DNA from: Pedobacter steynii
GTDB taxonomy: Bacteria > Bacteroidota > Bacteroidia > Sphingobacteriales > Sphingobacteriaceae
Direction of reading: 5' to 3'
DNA length: 64,000 nt
Assembly (NCBI RefSeq): GCF_900103665.1
Contig: NZ_FNGY01000002.1
Location: 682,001-746,000 of the forward strand
Part shown: piece by piece, positions 1-8,036 of the stretch
How positions within the stretch are numbered: position 1 is the first letter of the stretch
Layout of the letters: each line of letters starts with the position of its first letter
Translations under genes and position numbers: made by a program
The notes under the pieces: model-generated
Told to the model about the DNA's origin: nothing
Seen by the model: only the letters and a program-made list of their open reading frames with translations
The model's database searches: none

Positions 1-324
1 TATTAGAAATTTATTCACCAATAAAAAAACATTTATTATTTGGAATTTTGATTCCTGTTTTTTATTTTTATACTCAATTGTTTATTTATAGGATATTTTT
101 GTTTTAATTATGAAAAATAAAATTATAAATTTTTCATATTCCTATAGCTTAATTTATATTTTAAATATTGCTTTTAATGTACTTTTTTCTCTTTTTAACC
201 ATGTTTTGATTTTAAGCTGGCTATTCATTTCTTGTTAAGGGCTGATTAATCAAAAAGGTGGTGTTTTGTAATTGTATCATTCGATAATATAAATACAATC
301 AGTTAACCTAAATCTATATTAATT
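1..324. other. AT-rich stretch without a recognisable gene
   Basis: This stretch is very AT-rich, with several A and T runs, and I see no reading frame, RNA gene or convincing hairpin in it. The last 60 bases probably carry the promoter of the first DUF6266-like gene, but no clear -7/-33 pair could be assigned. Confidence 0.5.
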
Positions 325-954
325 ATGGCCCGACAAAAAAATGGAGTAACTACCGGAAAGATTGGAGAAACAGTAACTTATCTCCTAAATGGTGAACTTG
401 TGACACGCGGTATTGGCGTGACGAATAAGAAACCTACCAAACCACAACTGACCTTCAGACAGAAAACCAGAATCTTAAATGCATTTTTTAAGAAGATAGC
501 TGAATTTATTAGTGTTGGATTTGAGTTTGAGGGATTGAAAAAAAGAAAAAGGGCCTATGCATTAGCATTTGGCTATAACCTGGTGAATGCGTTTAAAGGC
601 ACATATCCTAAAATGAGTATTGATTTTACAAAAGTAAAACTTACATCAGGAGAAATGCCAGATATTTCCAATCCGACAGTGGAGGTTGTAGGTGAGGGTT
701 TTAAATTTAGCTGGAATCCAAAAGCGATAGAGGTTGGAACACACTGGACGGACCAGGTCATGTTGATGGCTTATTTTCCTAAACTAAAAAAGGCAATGTA
801 CATCACGGCCGGAGCAAATAGGGATACTGGAAGTTGCCTGTTGCCCTTGTATGAAACCAGCCATGGCCACATCGCTGAAACCTATATTTCATTCATCTCT
901 AACGATCGTAGAAGTATTTCAAATAGCATTTACACCGGACAATGGTTCTGGTGA
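325..954 (+). CDS. DUF6266-like protein (first of three paralogs)
   Basis: A 209-residue protein of unknown function. Its N-terminus has the pattern TGKIGETVTYLLNGELVTRG, which matches the G-K-x-G-x-V start of the two paralogs at 1450 and 3603. The middle part (about residues 45-105: hydrophobic-aromatic, then a run of K/R, then GTYP) aligns by eye with the 1450 paralog (VGSFLKRAS..., ITGTYPNF). This is the layout of the Bacteroidota family I know as DUF6266, whose role is not established. There is no signal peptide and no membrane helix. It sits upstream of a small HTH gene and a lysis-like gene set, which suggests a mobile or phage-derived context (inference). The stop is followed after 37 bases by the HTH start. 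Confidence 0.7.
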   Translation: MARQKNGVTTGKIGETVTYLLNGELVTRGIGVTNKKPTKPQLTFRQKTRILNAFFKKIAEFISVGFEFEGLKKRKRAYALAFGYNLVNAFKGTYPKMSIDFTKVKLTSGEMPDISNPTVEVVGEGFKFSWNPKAIEVGTHWTDQVMLMAYFPKLKKAMYITAGANRDTGSCLLPLYETSHGHIAETYISFISNDRRSISNSIYTGQWFW

Positions 955-991
955 ATTAGAACCTGATTTTAATCTATTAATCCCTATTGCT

Positions 992-1261
992 ATGATTTTA
1001 AAATTCATCCTTCAAATACTCAGGCAAATTCTTAACCTGCAGACAGAAAACACCAGTACGCTTATGCAAATAATTAACAGTCTGAAACCTATTCCCGTAG
1101 ATGAGGTTTGGCTTCATACAGAAGACGTGATGAAGCTCTTTAAAAAAAGTGAAAAAACCCTTTATAACTGGCGACAAAAAGGCCTGCTTCGTTATAAAAT
1201 TATCGGAAGAACGGTCTATTATCTGAGGTCTGACATCTATCAGATTTTGAGTAAAGAATAA
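992..1261 (+). CDS. small helix-turn-helix (excisionase/MerR-like) DNA-binding protein
   Basis: An 89-residue protein. Residues about 42-88 form a winged helix-turn-helix of the HTH_17/excisionase type: LHTEDVMKLFKKSEKTLYNW is followed by the wing IIGRTVYYLRSDI. Such proteins are common in Bacteroidota integrative elements, where they act as excision factors or local regulators. The frame is open further upstream to 851, but the ATG at 992 avoids overlap with the preceding gene and gives a normal family length. A 10-bp tandem repeat starts 17 bases after the stop and could be its target (inference). There is no integrase next to it. Confidence 0.75.
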   Translation: MILKFILQILRQILNLQTENTSTLMQIINSLKPIPVDEVWLHTEDVMKLFKKSEKTLYNWRQKGLLRYKIIGRTVYYLRSDIYQILSKE

Positions 1262-1277
1262 TGTTTTCATCAGATAC

Positions 1278-1327
1278 CTCCGGTAAACTCCGGTAAACTC
1301 CGGTAAGTTCCGGTAATCTCCGGCAAT
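1278..1327. repeat. five-copy 10-bp tandem repeat, unit CTCCGGTAAA
   Basis: Five head-to-tail units of about 10 bp (CTCCGGTAAA with changes in the last three units) lie in the gap between the HTH gene and the second DUF6266-like gene. The period of one helical turn would place every copy on the same DNA face, as expected for an iteron or operator array. No function can be read directly. Confidence 0.8.
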
Positions 1328-1449
1328 AAGCCTTTGAAATTTAGGAAGTTAATAATTCTGTATTTACATTCGTTCAACGAGTCCGAAAAGCTACCGGTAC
1401 GCAATTGACTTGAACTAACAGAATTATTAACTTTTTAAATTTTAAAATT

Positions 1450-2103
1450 ATGGGTACGTATAATCCAGGTGTGTTTGGCACCTTCAACGGAAAAGTAGGC
1501 AGCGTTGTTGCCTCCAAATGGAAAGGGATAAAAGTGGTTAAGAATTATCCTGAAAAATCCACCAAGCCGAAGTCTGAGCCTCAGCTGAGCCATACTTCAA
1601 AGTTCGGATTAGTGGGTAGTTTTTTAAAAAGGGCTTCCGCACTTATTTCGGTAGGTTATCAGGGAGTTTCAGGAGCTGTTACTCCCTGGAACATCGCGCT
1701 TAAGTATCATCTAAAAGAGGCAATAACCGGAACTTATCCGAATTTTCAGCTTAAATATGAGATGGTTCGTCTGAGCTTAGACGATAGTTTAATGAGTCAA
1801 GCGCATGATGTAAAGGCAGTAGCTGTAGCAGGCGCGATGGTTAAGGTAAGCTGGAAAATGGAGACGAATGCGGATAAGTCGACGCTGCCTACTGATAAAG
1901 CCTACATTCTATTGTACAATCCGGCAAAAAAAACCAGCCTGTCCGTGACCGGATGGGTGCTTAGAAGTGGATTGTCTGTAGACTTGCCATTGCCGGGCTA
2001 TTTCATCGGCGATGTGCTTTATGGCTGGTTGTTTTTTACTTCAGCTAATGGCAAAATTGTTTCTGAGACCCAATACCTGGGGTCAGTAACTGTTATCGAG
2101 TAA
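1450..2103 (+). CDS. DUF6266-like protein (second paralog)
   Basis: A 217-residue protein that is the best-preserved member of the DUF6266-like set here. The N-terminus GVFGTFNGKVGSVVASKWKG shows the family's G-x-F-x-G-K-x-G-x-V signature and a W-K-G-I step. It continues with the S..H..KF..V..FLKRA segment, the GTYPN turn near residue 94, and a C-terminal half rich in predicted beta strands. It has no export signal. Function is unknown. It is preceded by the 10-bp repeat array and an untranslated stretch, and followed after 74 bases by a holin-like membrane protein on the same strand, so the three-gene lysis-like set may be co-transcribed with it (inference). Confidence 0.75.
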   Translation: MGTYNPGVFGTFNGKVGSVVASKWKGIKVVKNYPEKSTKPKSEPQLSHTSKFGLVGSFLKRASALISVGYQGVSGAVTPWNIALKYHLKEAITGTYPNFQLKYEMVRLSLDDSLMSQAHDVKAVAVAGAMVKVSWKMETNADKSTLPTDKAYILLYNPAKKTSLSVTGWVLRSGLSVDLPLPGYFIGDVLYGWLFFTSANGKIVSETQYLGSVTVIE

Positions 2104-2177
2104 TCCCTAACCCGGCAGTGTTTATGAGGCCCTGCCGGGTTTCTAATCTATCTAATTCCCTAATTAAATCAATCATC

Positions 2178-2576
2178 ATGAAAACTATTAAATTTTTCAA
2201 TTCTCCGGAATTGACAGGAACTCCTTTGTTTAAGTTGAGACCTTTCAGGTGGGCTGAACCCATCGCTATCTTTCTCATTCTGTTATTGATCTGGATCCTT
2301 TCACCTGTTTTGTTGCGGTTCGCTGATGAGACGGCAGGGAGCATCGATCAAAGTATCTGGCTCCTGATTGTCCTGAGCCTGATGAGCTTTCTGCTGATCA
2401 CAGGTTTATCCTGGTGGATATTACAGCGCTTTTGGCTCATGAGTGGACTACCTTCAATTTTATCTATGGTTTCACAGTTTAATACCTTATTGTTATGGCA
2501 ACAAATTTGTTTTTTCTGGGCATCATTTGCCTTGCTTTTAATGTCATCTACAGGAGTGCTAATCGCCCTGTGCTAG
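2178..2576 (+). CDS. small three-helix membrane protein, holin-like
   Basis: A 132-residue hydrophobic protein with three predicted transmembrane helices at about residues 27-47, 60-83 and 108-130. The frame opens at 2118, but the ATG at 2178 gives a clean MKTIKFF start. It overlaps the following CHAP-domain gene by 82 bases in another frame, a tight packing typical of phage lysis genes. Three helices, small size and position directly before a peptidoglycan hydrolase fit a class I holin, but there is no sequence motif that proves it. An alternative is an unrelated accessory membrane protein. Confidence 0.55.
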   Translation: MKTIKFFNSPELTGTPLFKLRPFRWAEPIAIFLILLLIWILSPVLLRFADETAGSIDQSIWLLIVLSLMSFLLITGLSWWILQRFWLMSGLPSILSMVSQFNTLLLWQQICFFWASFALLLMSSTGVLIALC

Positions 2577-3067
2577 TAAATCCGGAAGCCGGGTCCTCAA
2601 AATCCATTGTTGCTCAATACCGCATTCAGGTGGTCAAAACGGCCGTAAATGAACTAGGAGTGAGGGAGCGGTCGGGACGTAACGACGGTGTGCGGGTGGA
2701 GCAGTTTTTGAAGCTCATCGGTTTATTGAAAGGAGAGCCCTGGTGCGCAGCCTTTGTAAGCTGGACATTTCATGAAACGGGTTTTGAAAAGCCAAGAACC
2801 GGCTGGTCGCCTGCTTTATTTCCTGCCTCAAGACTGGCAAGATCTGCACTGCCAGGGAACGTGATCGGGATTTATTTCCCGGATAAAACAAGGATCGCAC
2901 ATGTTGGCATTATAGAAAAGCAGGATGGCGATTGGATTCTGTCGATAGAGGGAAATACCAACTTACAAGGCAGCAGGGAAGGAGATGGGGTGTATAGAAA
3001 ACGTAGGCATAAAAGCGCAATTTATCAGATCTCAGACTGGATCAATGAAGGAAGGAGGAAACCATGA
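2495..3067 (+). CDS. CHAP/NlpC-type cell-wall amidase, endolysin-like
   Basis: A 190-residue protein with an N-terminal hydrophobic segment (about residues 4-19, signal anchor or signal peptide) followed by a CHAP-like domain. The catalytic cysteine is Cys84 in EPWCAAFVSW, the histidine is His136 in AHVGII, and Glu152/Asn154 in IEGNTN complete the usual triad. The segment before it (VNELGVRERSGRNDG) matches the substrate-side part of phage-type proteins of the TIGR02594 group. It should cut peptide bonds in peptidoglycan. It overlaps the holin-like gene upstream and the lipoprotein gene downstream (ATGA-type overlap at 3064-3067), so the three genes are translated as a unit. An uncleaved anchor would make it a SAR-type endolysin (inference). 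Confidence 0.75.
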   Translation: MATNLFFLGIICLAFNVIYRSANRPVLVNPEAGSSKSIVAQYRIQVVKTAVNELGVRERSGRNDGVRVEQFLKLIGLLKGEPWCAAFVSWTFHETGFEKPRTGWSPALFPASRLARSALPGNVIGIYFPDKTRIAHVGIIEKQDGDWILSIEGNTNLQGSREGDGVYRKRRHKSAIYQISDWINEGRRKP

Positions 3068-3564
3068 AGTTTATGATCTTTATAGTCAGCTTCTCTTTTT
3101 GTCTGGCCGGCTGTGGTTTGCTTCGTAATTCAAGCAAATACACTGCAGAAACTGAAGATAAAAGCCTCGATCACGCTAATTCTAAATTCCTAAAGGAAAA
3201 AGAAATGCAAACTGAGCTGAATATTACCAGCCATTTTAAGGATTCTGCAAATCATGATTATGAGATTCAGATCTGGCCAAAAGGACCATTTTCACTCTCT
3301 GAAGACAAAGGCTTTATCGGCCAGGCAGAGCAAATTCGGATCAAAGGAAAGTCTGGTCGCTTAATGAATGGAGGGACAACGAGCCGAAAGCTTGAGCAAT
3401 CAAAAGAAGGCTTGCTTTTGGCAGATCAGCAAAGTAAGCTTAAGGTGACTGGCAAGAAAGAACTGTCAAAGCAAACCAGCCCCTCCTGGAAAGTTATCCT
3501 CATTTCAGCATTCCTTATTCTGGGTGTTGTTTGGTGGATAGGGAAGCGTTTATCGGCAGTGTAA
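3064..3564 (+). CDS. lipoprotein with C-terminal membrane helix, unimolecular-spanin-like
   Basis: A 166-residue protein that begins with a lipoprotein signal ending in LAGC (Cys17) and ends with one strong transmembrane helix (about residues 143-160) plus a short basic tail. The middle is hydrophilic. This two-anchor layout, lipid anchor at the N-terminus and inner-membrane helix at the C-terminus, is that of unimolecular phage spanins such as T1 gp11, which link and fuse the two membranes at the last step of lysis. Its start overlaps the stop of the CHAP-domain gene by four bases. There is no sequence similarity I can cite to a known spanin; the call rests on topology and position. Confidence 0.5.
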   Translation: MKFMIFIVSFSFCLAGCGLLRNSSKYTAETEDKSLDHANSKFLKEKEMQTELNITSHFKDSANHDYEIQIWPKGPFSLSEDKGFIGQAEQIRIKGKSGRLMNGGTTSRKLEQSKEGLLLADQQSKLKVTGKKELSKQTSPSWKVILISAFLILGVVWWIGKRLSAV

Positions 3565-3602
3565 AACACGAATCATTTATTCATCACTAAATTTTTAAAA
3601 AC

Positions 3603-4008
3603 ATGGCTATTCTAACAGGTGGTCTTTTTGTAAAGATTTCCGGAAAGATCGGAGGACTGGTGTTCTCCACAAGAAACAATCAGACGGAGGTAAAAAGTCT
3701 CCCCAAAAAGTATGAAGGACCGGTAACCCGAAAAAGAAGTCAGGAAAGACAGGGCGGCCCATTTGTGAATATACACGCAACGTTTTGAACGGAGGGATTG
3801 GCTGCAGGCGAAAACCGATACGTCAAAAGAGACCTTCATCTCCTATTTAAAGGGATATGCATTAAATCGCATATCCCTTATTTTGTCAAATTATTCTCCA
3901 TATTCGCCTTCCAGCCCGGCTGTGATAATCAACTGGCGCTTGTCCGAAAATATCTTTATCGTTATTGCTTTCGTGCAACAAAAAAAAGGTCAAAACAGTG
4001 ATCATTAG
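3603..4008 (+). pseudogene. frameshifted DUF6266-like gene (third paralog)
   Basis: The first 50 codons encode GGLFVKISGKIGGLVFSTRN and more, clearly the N-terminus of a DUF6266-like or related phage-type protein. The frame ends at 3786-3788. From 3769 a second frame (+1) carries a coherent continuation, including RRDWLQAKTDTSKETFISYL and a beta-rich tail, up to a stop at 4006. The gene therefore appears broken by an indel around 3765-3780. Even joined it is shorter than its paralogs (about 133 residues). Its 3' end runs into the oppositely oriented methyltransferase gene, so the tail was probably lost at the island boundary. Confidence 0.6.
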
Positions 4009-4759
4009 CTTCTGCAAAATAATAGTCATTAGTTGTCAAAGTGTTCAAACCTTCATCTTCTTTGAATAATTTATTGCGATTCAGTCGGTTTAAGATATCA
4101 TAAGGAACTTGTAATAGTTGCCGTGGAAGTAGGTGTTGTAAGTTTAAAACATCATATCGTAATATCTTTTTCACAGCAGCTACGTTTTTGTTGTAGTGTT
4201 CGATAATGCGACAATTTCCAAATACGCCTAAAGTTTGTGTTGGGTGAAAGTTATTCATAAGCAGTAGTACCCTGAGATCAGAAACAGAATATTCCCTGAC
4301 ATGCCAGGGATTTCTGGTAATGGACATTTTTTTATTAGGAGTACTGATAATCATTTGTCCGTTCCTTTTTAAAACCCTGTTAATTTCCTGCAGGAATAAG
4401 CTATCATTTAGAATATGTTCTATTACCTGAAAGGAAATTACGAAGTCGAAAGTTTGATCCGGGATGTTATTTAACATGGGTACTTTCATTTGGACGTACT
4501 CGACGTTCGCAGGACAAGTCCCTTTTTTTGCTGACTGCTTTATTTTATCAATAGTGATAAATCGATCTGACTTGGGTGCGATTAGATCTATTCCGTAGCC
4601 ATTACCTGTTCCTATTTCGAGGATAGTTCCGGAAACCAGATCTGCACTTTTATGATAGGCGAGCAAAGACCGCTGATAGACAAAATTATCGGAAGGATCG
4701 CTTTCGGACACGCGTTCCGCTGTTTTAAAAAAAGATTTTAGGATAGAAAACATAGGCAC
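3962..4759 (-). CDS. class I SAM-dependent methyltransferase
   Basis: A 265-residue protein of the Methyltransf_11/UbiE-like fold. Motif I is LEIGTGNGYG (residues 47-56), the acidic residue after strand 2 is Asp71 (ITIDK), and the motif II/III region is DFVISFQVIEHI (105-116) followed by RVLKRNGQMIISTPNKK. These residues bind S-adenosylmethionine. The position of Pro141-Asn142 (STPN) resembles glycan- or lipid-associated methyltransferases rather than DNA methylases, but the substrate cannot be told. It is monocistronic, converging on the broken DUF6266-like gene, whose tail it overlaps. Confidence 0.85.
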   Translation of the reverse strand: MPMFSILKSFFKTAERVSESDPSDNFVYQRSLLAYHKSADLVSGTILEIGTGNGYGIDLIAPKSDRFITIDKIKQSAKKGTCPANVEYVQMKVPMLNNIPDQTFDFVISFQVIEHILNDSLFLQEINRVLKRNGQMIISTPNKKMSITRNPWHVREYSVSDLRVLLLMNNFHPTQTLGVFGNCRIIEHYNKNVAAVKKILRYDVLNLQHLLPRQLLQVPYDILNRLNRNKLFKEDEGLNTLTTNDYYFAEANDHCFDLFFVARKQ

Positions 4760-4854
4760 ATTTTTTTTAATAAATACGTGCCAGGCATAAAAAACGCGGG
4801 GTGTCAGATAAATAAAAGCGCTCTATTTATTTTCTTGCATTAATGAGTAAAGAT

Positions 4855-6045
4855 TTAAGGCCTATTGTTCAGTCCAAAAGCAACTCCCAGTATCAATGAA
4901 CTGTTATTGAATTTGTATTCCCCCAGATCTGAACTCACCTTACTTGGTATAAGGTTTTGTTGATATTTTGTTTCAATGATAAATTTTCCTGCTTGCATAC
5001 TTATTCCGGCTGAAATTCCCAAGTTAAATTTTGGTGTAAGAGGGGAATGAGCTAATGCTGCATTGATAATTTTAGTCTTTGATATAGTATCGATAGCGGG
5101 CTCAGTAACGTATCCTGTTCTACCGGGTACCACTTTTTGCTTAATGAGAATGCTAAATACCGGACCTGCGCTTAAACTAATGTTTTTTGATACCCGATAT
5201 CCTATGTTTAACGGAACTTCAAATATATAGACCTTCTTTGAGTGAATTATCTTAAAAGGAGCAATTGAATCTATTTTAAGATAGTTTGCGCTTGAAAAAC
5301 TTGCCGAAATCAATCTTGAAGTATTAATGATAAGTTCAGGACTAACATACCATCGCTTATTGATATCTAAAAAAGCATATGCCCCAAAATAAGCATTATC
5401 ACCATTGTTGTTAATTTTATAACCTGTTTTTATACCGTAATTAAACTGTCTTCTGTAATTGGATGGTATTTTACTGGTCGTGATTTTGCCTAAATTTAAT
5501 TTGCTATTGAACGGTGAACTAAGGATTGAATCATATCCGATTTCAACTAGTTTTATTTGTTCGGTTATCTTGTCAGGTGTTAATATATTTTGGCTGTTTA
5601 TTATCGTATCTGAAGCTATTGGAAAATCTACATTATTACTGTTATTCAGCTTTCCGATTGTAAGTTTTCCGTTTTTACCGGAATCCACGGTAGCGATAAT
5701 GTTTTTATGCATCTCCTTCTTTGTATGATTGCTAAGTGATTTTTCAACAATTTGTTTTAAATCTTTTTTCTTAGGAGATTTTTTATCTGAATGGTTGCTG
5801 TTTGAATAGATGACTATACCAATCATTGCTGCCAGCGGCAAAATAAAGCGGAATAACGCAATTATTCCGGAGACAGGCAGTTTATTATCCGTATTGGTTT
5901 GAATAATATCTTTGGTGCCGTTTTCAGGCATCTGCTGGTCTAAAATGTGCTTCATGTCAGCCCATGCCTCATCTGTGTCTTTCTGCAAGGGAAGTTCTTT
6001 CAGTTTACGCTGCCAAAGTTTGTTATACCATTCTGAATTCTTCAT
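4855..6045 (-). CDS. anti-sigma-like protein with inner-membrane helix and outer-membrane beta-barrel (Dma-like)
   Basis: A 396-residue protein with three parts. Residues 1-58 are a soluble, charged N-terminus. Residues about 59-81 form one transmembrane helix. After a periplasmic linker of about 110 residues, residues about 195-396 have the alternating pattern and glycine/aromatic-rich strands of a PorT-like eight-stranded outer-membrane barrel, ending in LGVAFGLNNRP. Its start overlaps the stop of the ECF sigma gene by four bases, so the two are translationally coupled. A single chain that spans both membranes and partners a sigma factor matches the dual membrane-spanning anti-sigma factors reported in Bacteroides thetaiotaomicron. 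The sigma-binding role of the N-terminus is inference. Confidence 0.65.
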   Translation of the reverse strand: MKNSEWYNKLWQRKLKELPLQKDTDEAWADMKHILDQQMPENGTKDIIQTNTDNKLPVSGIIALFRFILPLAAMIGIVIYSNSNHSDKKSPKKKDLKQIVEKSLSNHTKKEMHKNIIATVDSGKNGKLTIGKLNNSNNVDFPIASDTIINSQNILTPDKITEQIKLVEIGYDSILSSPFNSKLNLGKITTSKIPSNYRRQFNYGIKTGYKINNNGDNAYFGAYAFLDINKRWYVSPELIINTSRLISASFSSANYLKIDSIAPFKIIHSKKVYIFEVPLNIGYRVSKNISLSAGPVFSILIKQKVVPGRTGYVTEPAIDTISKTKIINAALAHSPLTPKFNLGISAGISMQAGKFIIETKYQQNLIPSKVSSDLGEYKFNNSSLILGVAFGLNNRP

Positions 6046-6662
6046 TTTGTTCTTTTATTTTTTTCAGTTGGTTTATGATTATTTACTTCGGAATTTTCCA
6101 GGAAAGATCTTAGCTGTTTCTTTGCTTCTGATAAATGCCACCTTGATGTTCCTTCTGTTATAGCTAGCTTTTCACTTATTTCCTTGTGCGAATATCCGTC
6201 AATAACAGATAAATTGAAAACCATTTGGCTTGCCGCCGGTAACATTCTGATCAATTTAATCAGATCGTTCGCATATAATCGTTCTAATATCTGTGGAGAA
6301 ACAAAAATATCTGCAATTTCATGTTTCAGGTTTGCTGCTTTATTAAATTGAAGTTCTTTTCGTCCAATATCAATGCAAGTCCTTACCATAATCACCTTTA
6401 TCCATCCGGTAAGTCCGCCCTTACGCTCATCGAATGATCCTATATGCTGAAAAACTTTTAAAAAACCAGTATTTACTGCTTCATAGGCAAGCCCGTCGAA
6501 CTTTAAATATCGATTACATAATTGCCACATTTCTTTGTGATATAATTTGTATAGACTTTCTTGTGCCGATCGTTTATTCGCAATACAACCAATAATTAGC
6601 TCAGCTTCTTTAACAACAGGGTTCATTAATATAAATGGGTAATATAATATATGTCTTTTCAA
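6042..6662 (-). CDS. ECF RNA polymerase sigma factor
   Basis: A 206-residue sigma-70 family factor of the extracytoplasmic-function type. Region 2 is seen in SLYKLYHKEMWQLCNRYLKF through GWIKVIMVRTCIDIGRK, and region 4 in LIRMLPAASQMVFNLSVIDG followed by HKEISEKLAITEGTSRWHLS, a helix-turn-helix for the -35 box. The ATG at 6626 (MNPVVKEAEL) is a plausible alternative start that gives a more usual N-terminus. It lies directly upstream of, and overlaps, the membrane-spanning partner gene, so the pair likely forms an envelope-sensing unit. Its own promoter cannot be assigned. Confidence 0.9.
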   Translation of the reverse strand: MKRHILYYPFILMNPVVKEAELIIGCIANKRSAQESLYKLYHKEMWQLCNRYLKFDGLAYEAVNTGFLKVFQHIGSFDERKGGLTGWIKVIMVRTCIDIGRKELQFNKAANLKHEIADIFVSPQILERLYANDLIKLIRMLPAASQMVFNLSVIDGYSHKEISEKLAITEGTSRWHLSEAKKQLRSFLENSEVNNHKPTEKNKRTK

Positions 6663-6874
6663 TGCTGAGCATAAAATTTAGAAAGACCTGGAGAGCAGCA
6701 TGGTAATTCCTTTTAGGCAATGTGACAAGTACAGTGAATATTATCATTAATTAGCTCGGCTTCTTTAATATTTCGAGTTTATTCATGTAGGTCATTAATC
6801 CTATACGGATAGAAAGAATAAAACGTTGGGTAGATGATGAAATATACTTATTTAAAAAATCTAATAGCAAAAAA

Positions 6875-6916
6875 GCAGCGTCCTTTTAGTCTTTACAAAC
6901 TAAGGGGGCGCTGCTG
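6875..6916 (-). terminator. rho-independent terminator of the 6949-7548 gene
   Basis: A 17-bp stem (AGCAGCG arm at 6875, CGCTGCT arm ending at 6916, a few G-T pairs) closes an 8-base loop. On the minus strand it is followed by a T-run (AAAAA on the plus strand at 6871-6875), as expected for the gene that ends at 6949. Confidence 0.8.
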
Positions 6917-6948
6917 TATGGATTTTCTTTCGCGGTAAATCAGACCCA

Positions 6949-7548
6949 TTAATTGATTGATGCTGCGTTTTGTAGATAAATGACCGACTGGGTATTGTCG
7001 ATCAGGTAAATCACCTCAATCAGTTTTTCGATGTATTCTTTGATGAAGACCATCTCAGCTCCATCTTCAAGGACTTCATCAATGGTTTGCGTACGGTAGG
7101 CATATTCCGTAATCCGGCTAAACATAAAACGCCAGTCGTTGAGTGATTTGTAGCCGAAGAAATCCGCAAAGAAACAATTGGTATTTCTGATTTCCTCATG
7201 GGAGAGGATCCTGAAATGGGAATTGATGAGGATATGGTAATATTTAGAAAGATCTGTTGTGCAAGGCGTACATACGGTAAGGTTCGCTGCAATAGAGAAT
7301 TTCTTGCCTCTTCTAAAGAAGATATGTGCAACTTCCAGGAATTGAAGCAGGCATCGGTGATTGTAATAATAATCTTCCGGATTTCCATATTTTTTGGAAG
7401 AGCATGCAGAACGGATCAGCTGGAGGATCTCAGTTCTGAAGGTTTCAATGTCAATGTCGCACCTGCAGAAATACTCCAGGAATAGGTGAGGGTTAGAAAT
7501 TTGTTCTTTGGTCAATTGGTGGTAACGGAGGTTGTCTCTACTGCTCAT
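6949..7548 (-). CDS. conserved-looking protein of unknown function
   Basis: A 199-residue soluble protein. The frame stays open to 7689, but the added 47 residues are basic and unlike a natural N-terminus, so I place the start at the ATG of MSSRDNLRYHQLTKEQISNP. It is helix-rich, with several cysteines (YFCRCDI, RSACSS, TVCTPCTT) and aromatic stretches (YYYNHRC, FFADFFGYKSLNDW). No catalytic motif or HTH is visible, and I do not recognise a named family. It is monocistronic, with its own terminator just downstream. Confidence 0.6.
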   Translation of the reverse strand: MSSRDNLRYHQLTKEQISNPHLFLEYFCRCDIDIETFRTEILQLIRSACSSKKYGNPEDYYYNHRCLLQFLEVAHIFFRRGKKFSIAANLTVCTPCTTDLSKYYHILINSHFRILSHEEIRNTNCFFADFFGYKSLNDWRFMFSRITEYAYRTQTIDEVLEDGAEMVFIKEYIEKLIEVIYLIDNTQSVIYLQNAASIN

Positions 7549-8036
7549 GTTTTTAGAAATTAAAACGAGCCTTACGGAATAGGAGTTAAGCCCGTAGAAG
7601 GGGCTGGTAACTTGCTTTCTATATTTGCAGCCAAGGCACTGGTAAGCCCGCCTCAACTTCAAAATGAATTGAAGTATCAGCTTTGCCATTTCTTTCGAAA
7701 CGGTTATAATACAAAAATATAAGCAAGCACCAGCCCCACCTAAGAGGCTTTTGGACTACGAATGTAGGGATTTGGCGCCATACTTACTCTCGCATTATAA
7801 ATTACCAGTTTATGGCTGCGAGGCCCGTTGGGTTAAATAATTAAGATTTTGTTGTTTATGTCATCTGTTTAAATTGGTGTATGTCGAATATATGTATAAT
7901 ATATCTTTAGTGTTTATATATTTAACTATTTATTTTAAATTTATTTATACAGTAATAAACCGGCATATGAAACCGGCTTTAATTGATCAATTTGTGATGG
8001 ATGATTTGATTAAGGTGGCAAGAGAACCTTAAAAGA
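7549..8036. other. intergenic region before the tRNA
   Basis: About 490 bases between the divergent 7548 start and the tRNA-like sequence. It contains one copy of a 31-bp repeat (7861-7891) and otherwise only AT-rich sequence. No further gene is seen. Confidence 0.5.
7861..7891. repeat. 31-bp direct repeat, copy 1 of 2
   Basis: This 31-base stretch (starts TCATCTGTTTAAATTGG) is repeated without change at 15045-15075 in the same orientation. Both copies are intergenic. One lies 145 bases before the tRNA-Pro-like sequence, the other 17 bases past the end of an HxlR gene. Confidence 0.9.

Noticed and set aside
3798..4001. Plus-strand reading frame of 67 codons
   Set aside because: It is out of frame with the DUF6266-like remnant, whose coherent continuation lies in another frame, and its 3' part overlaps the methyltransferase gene.
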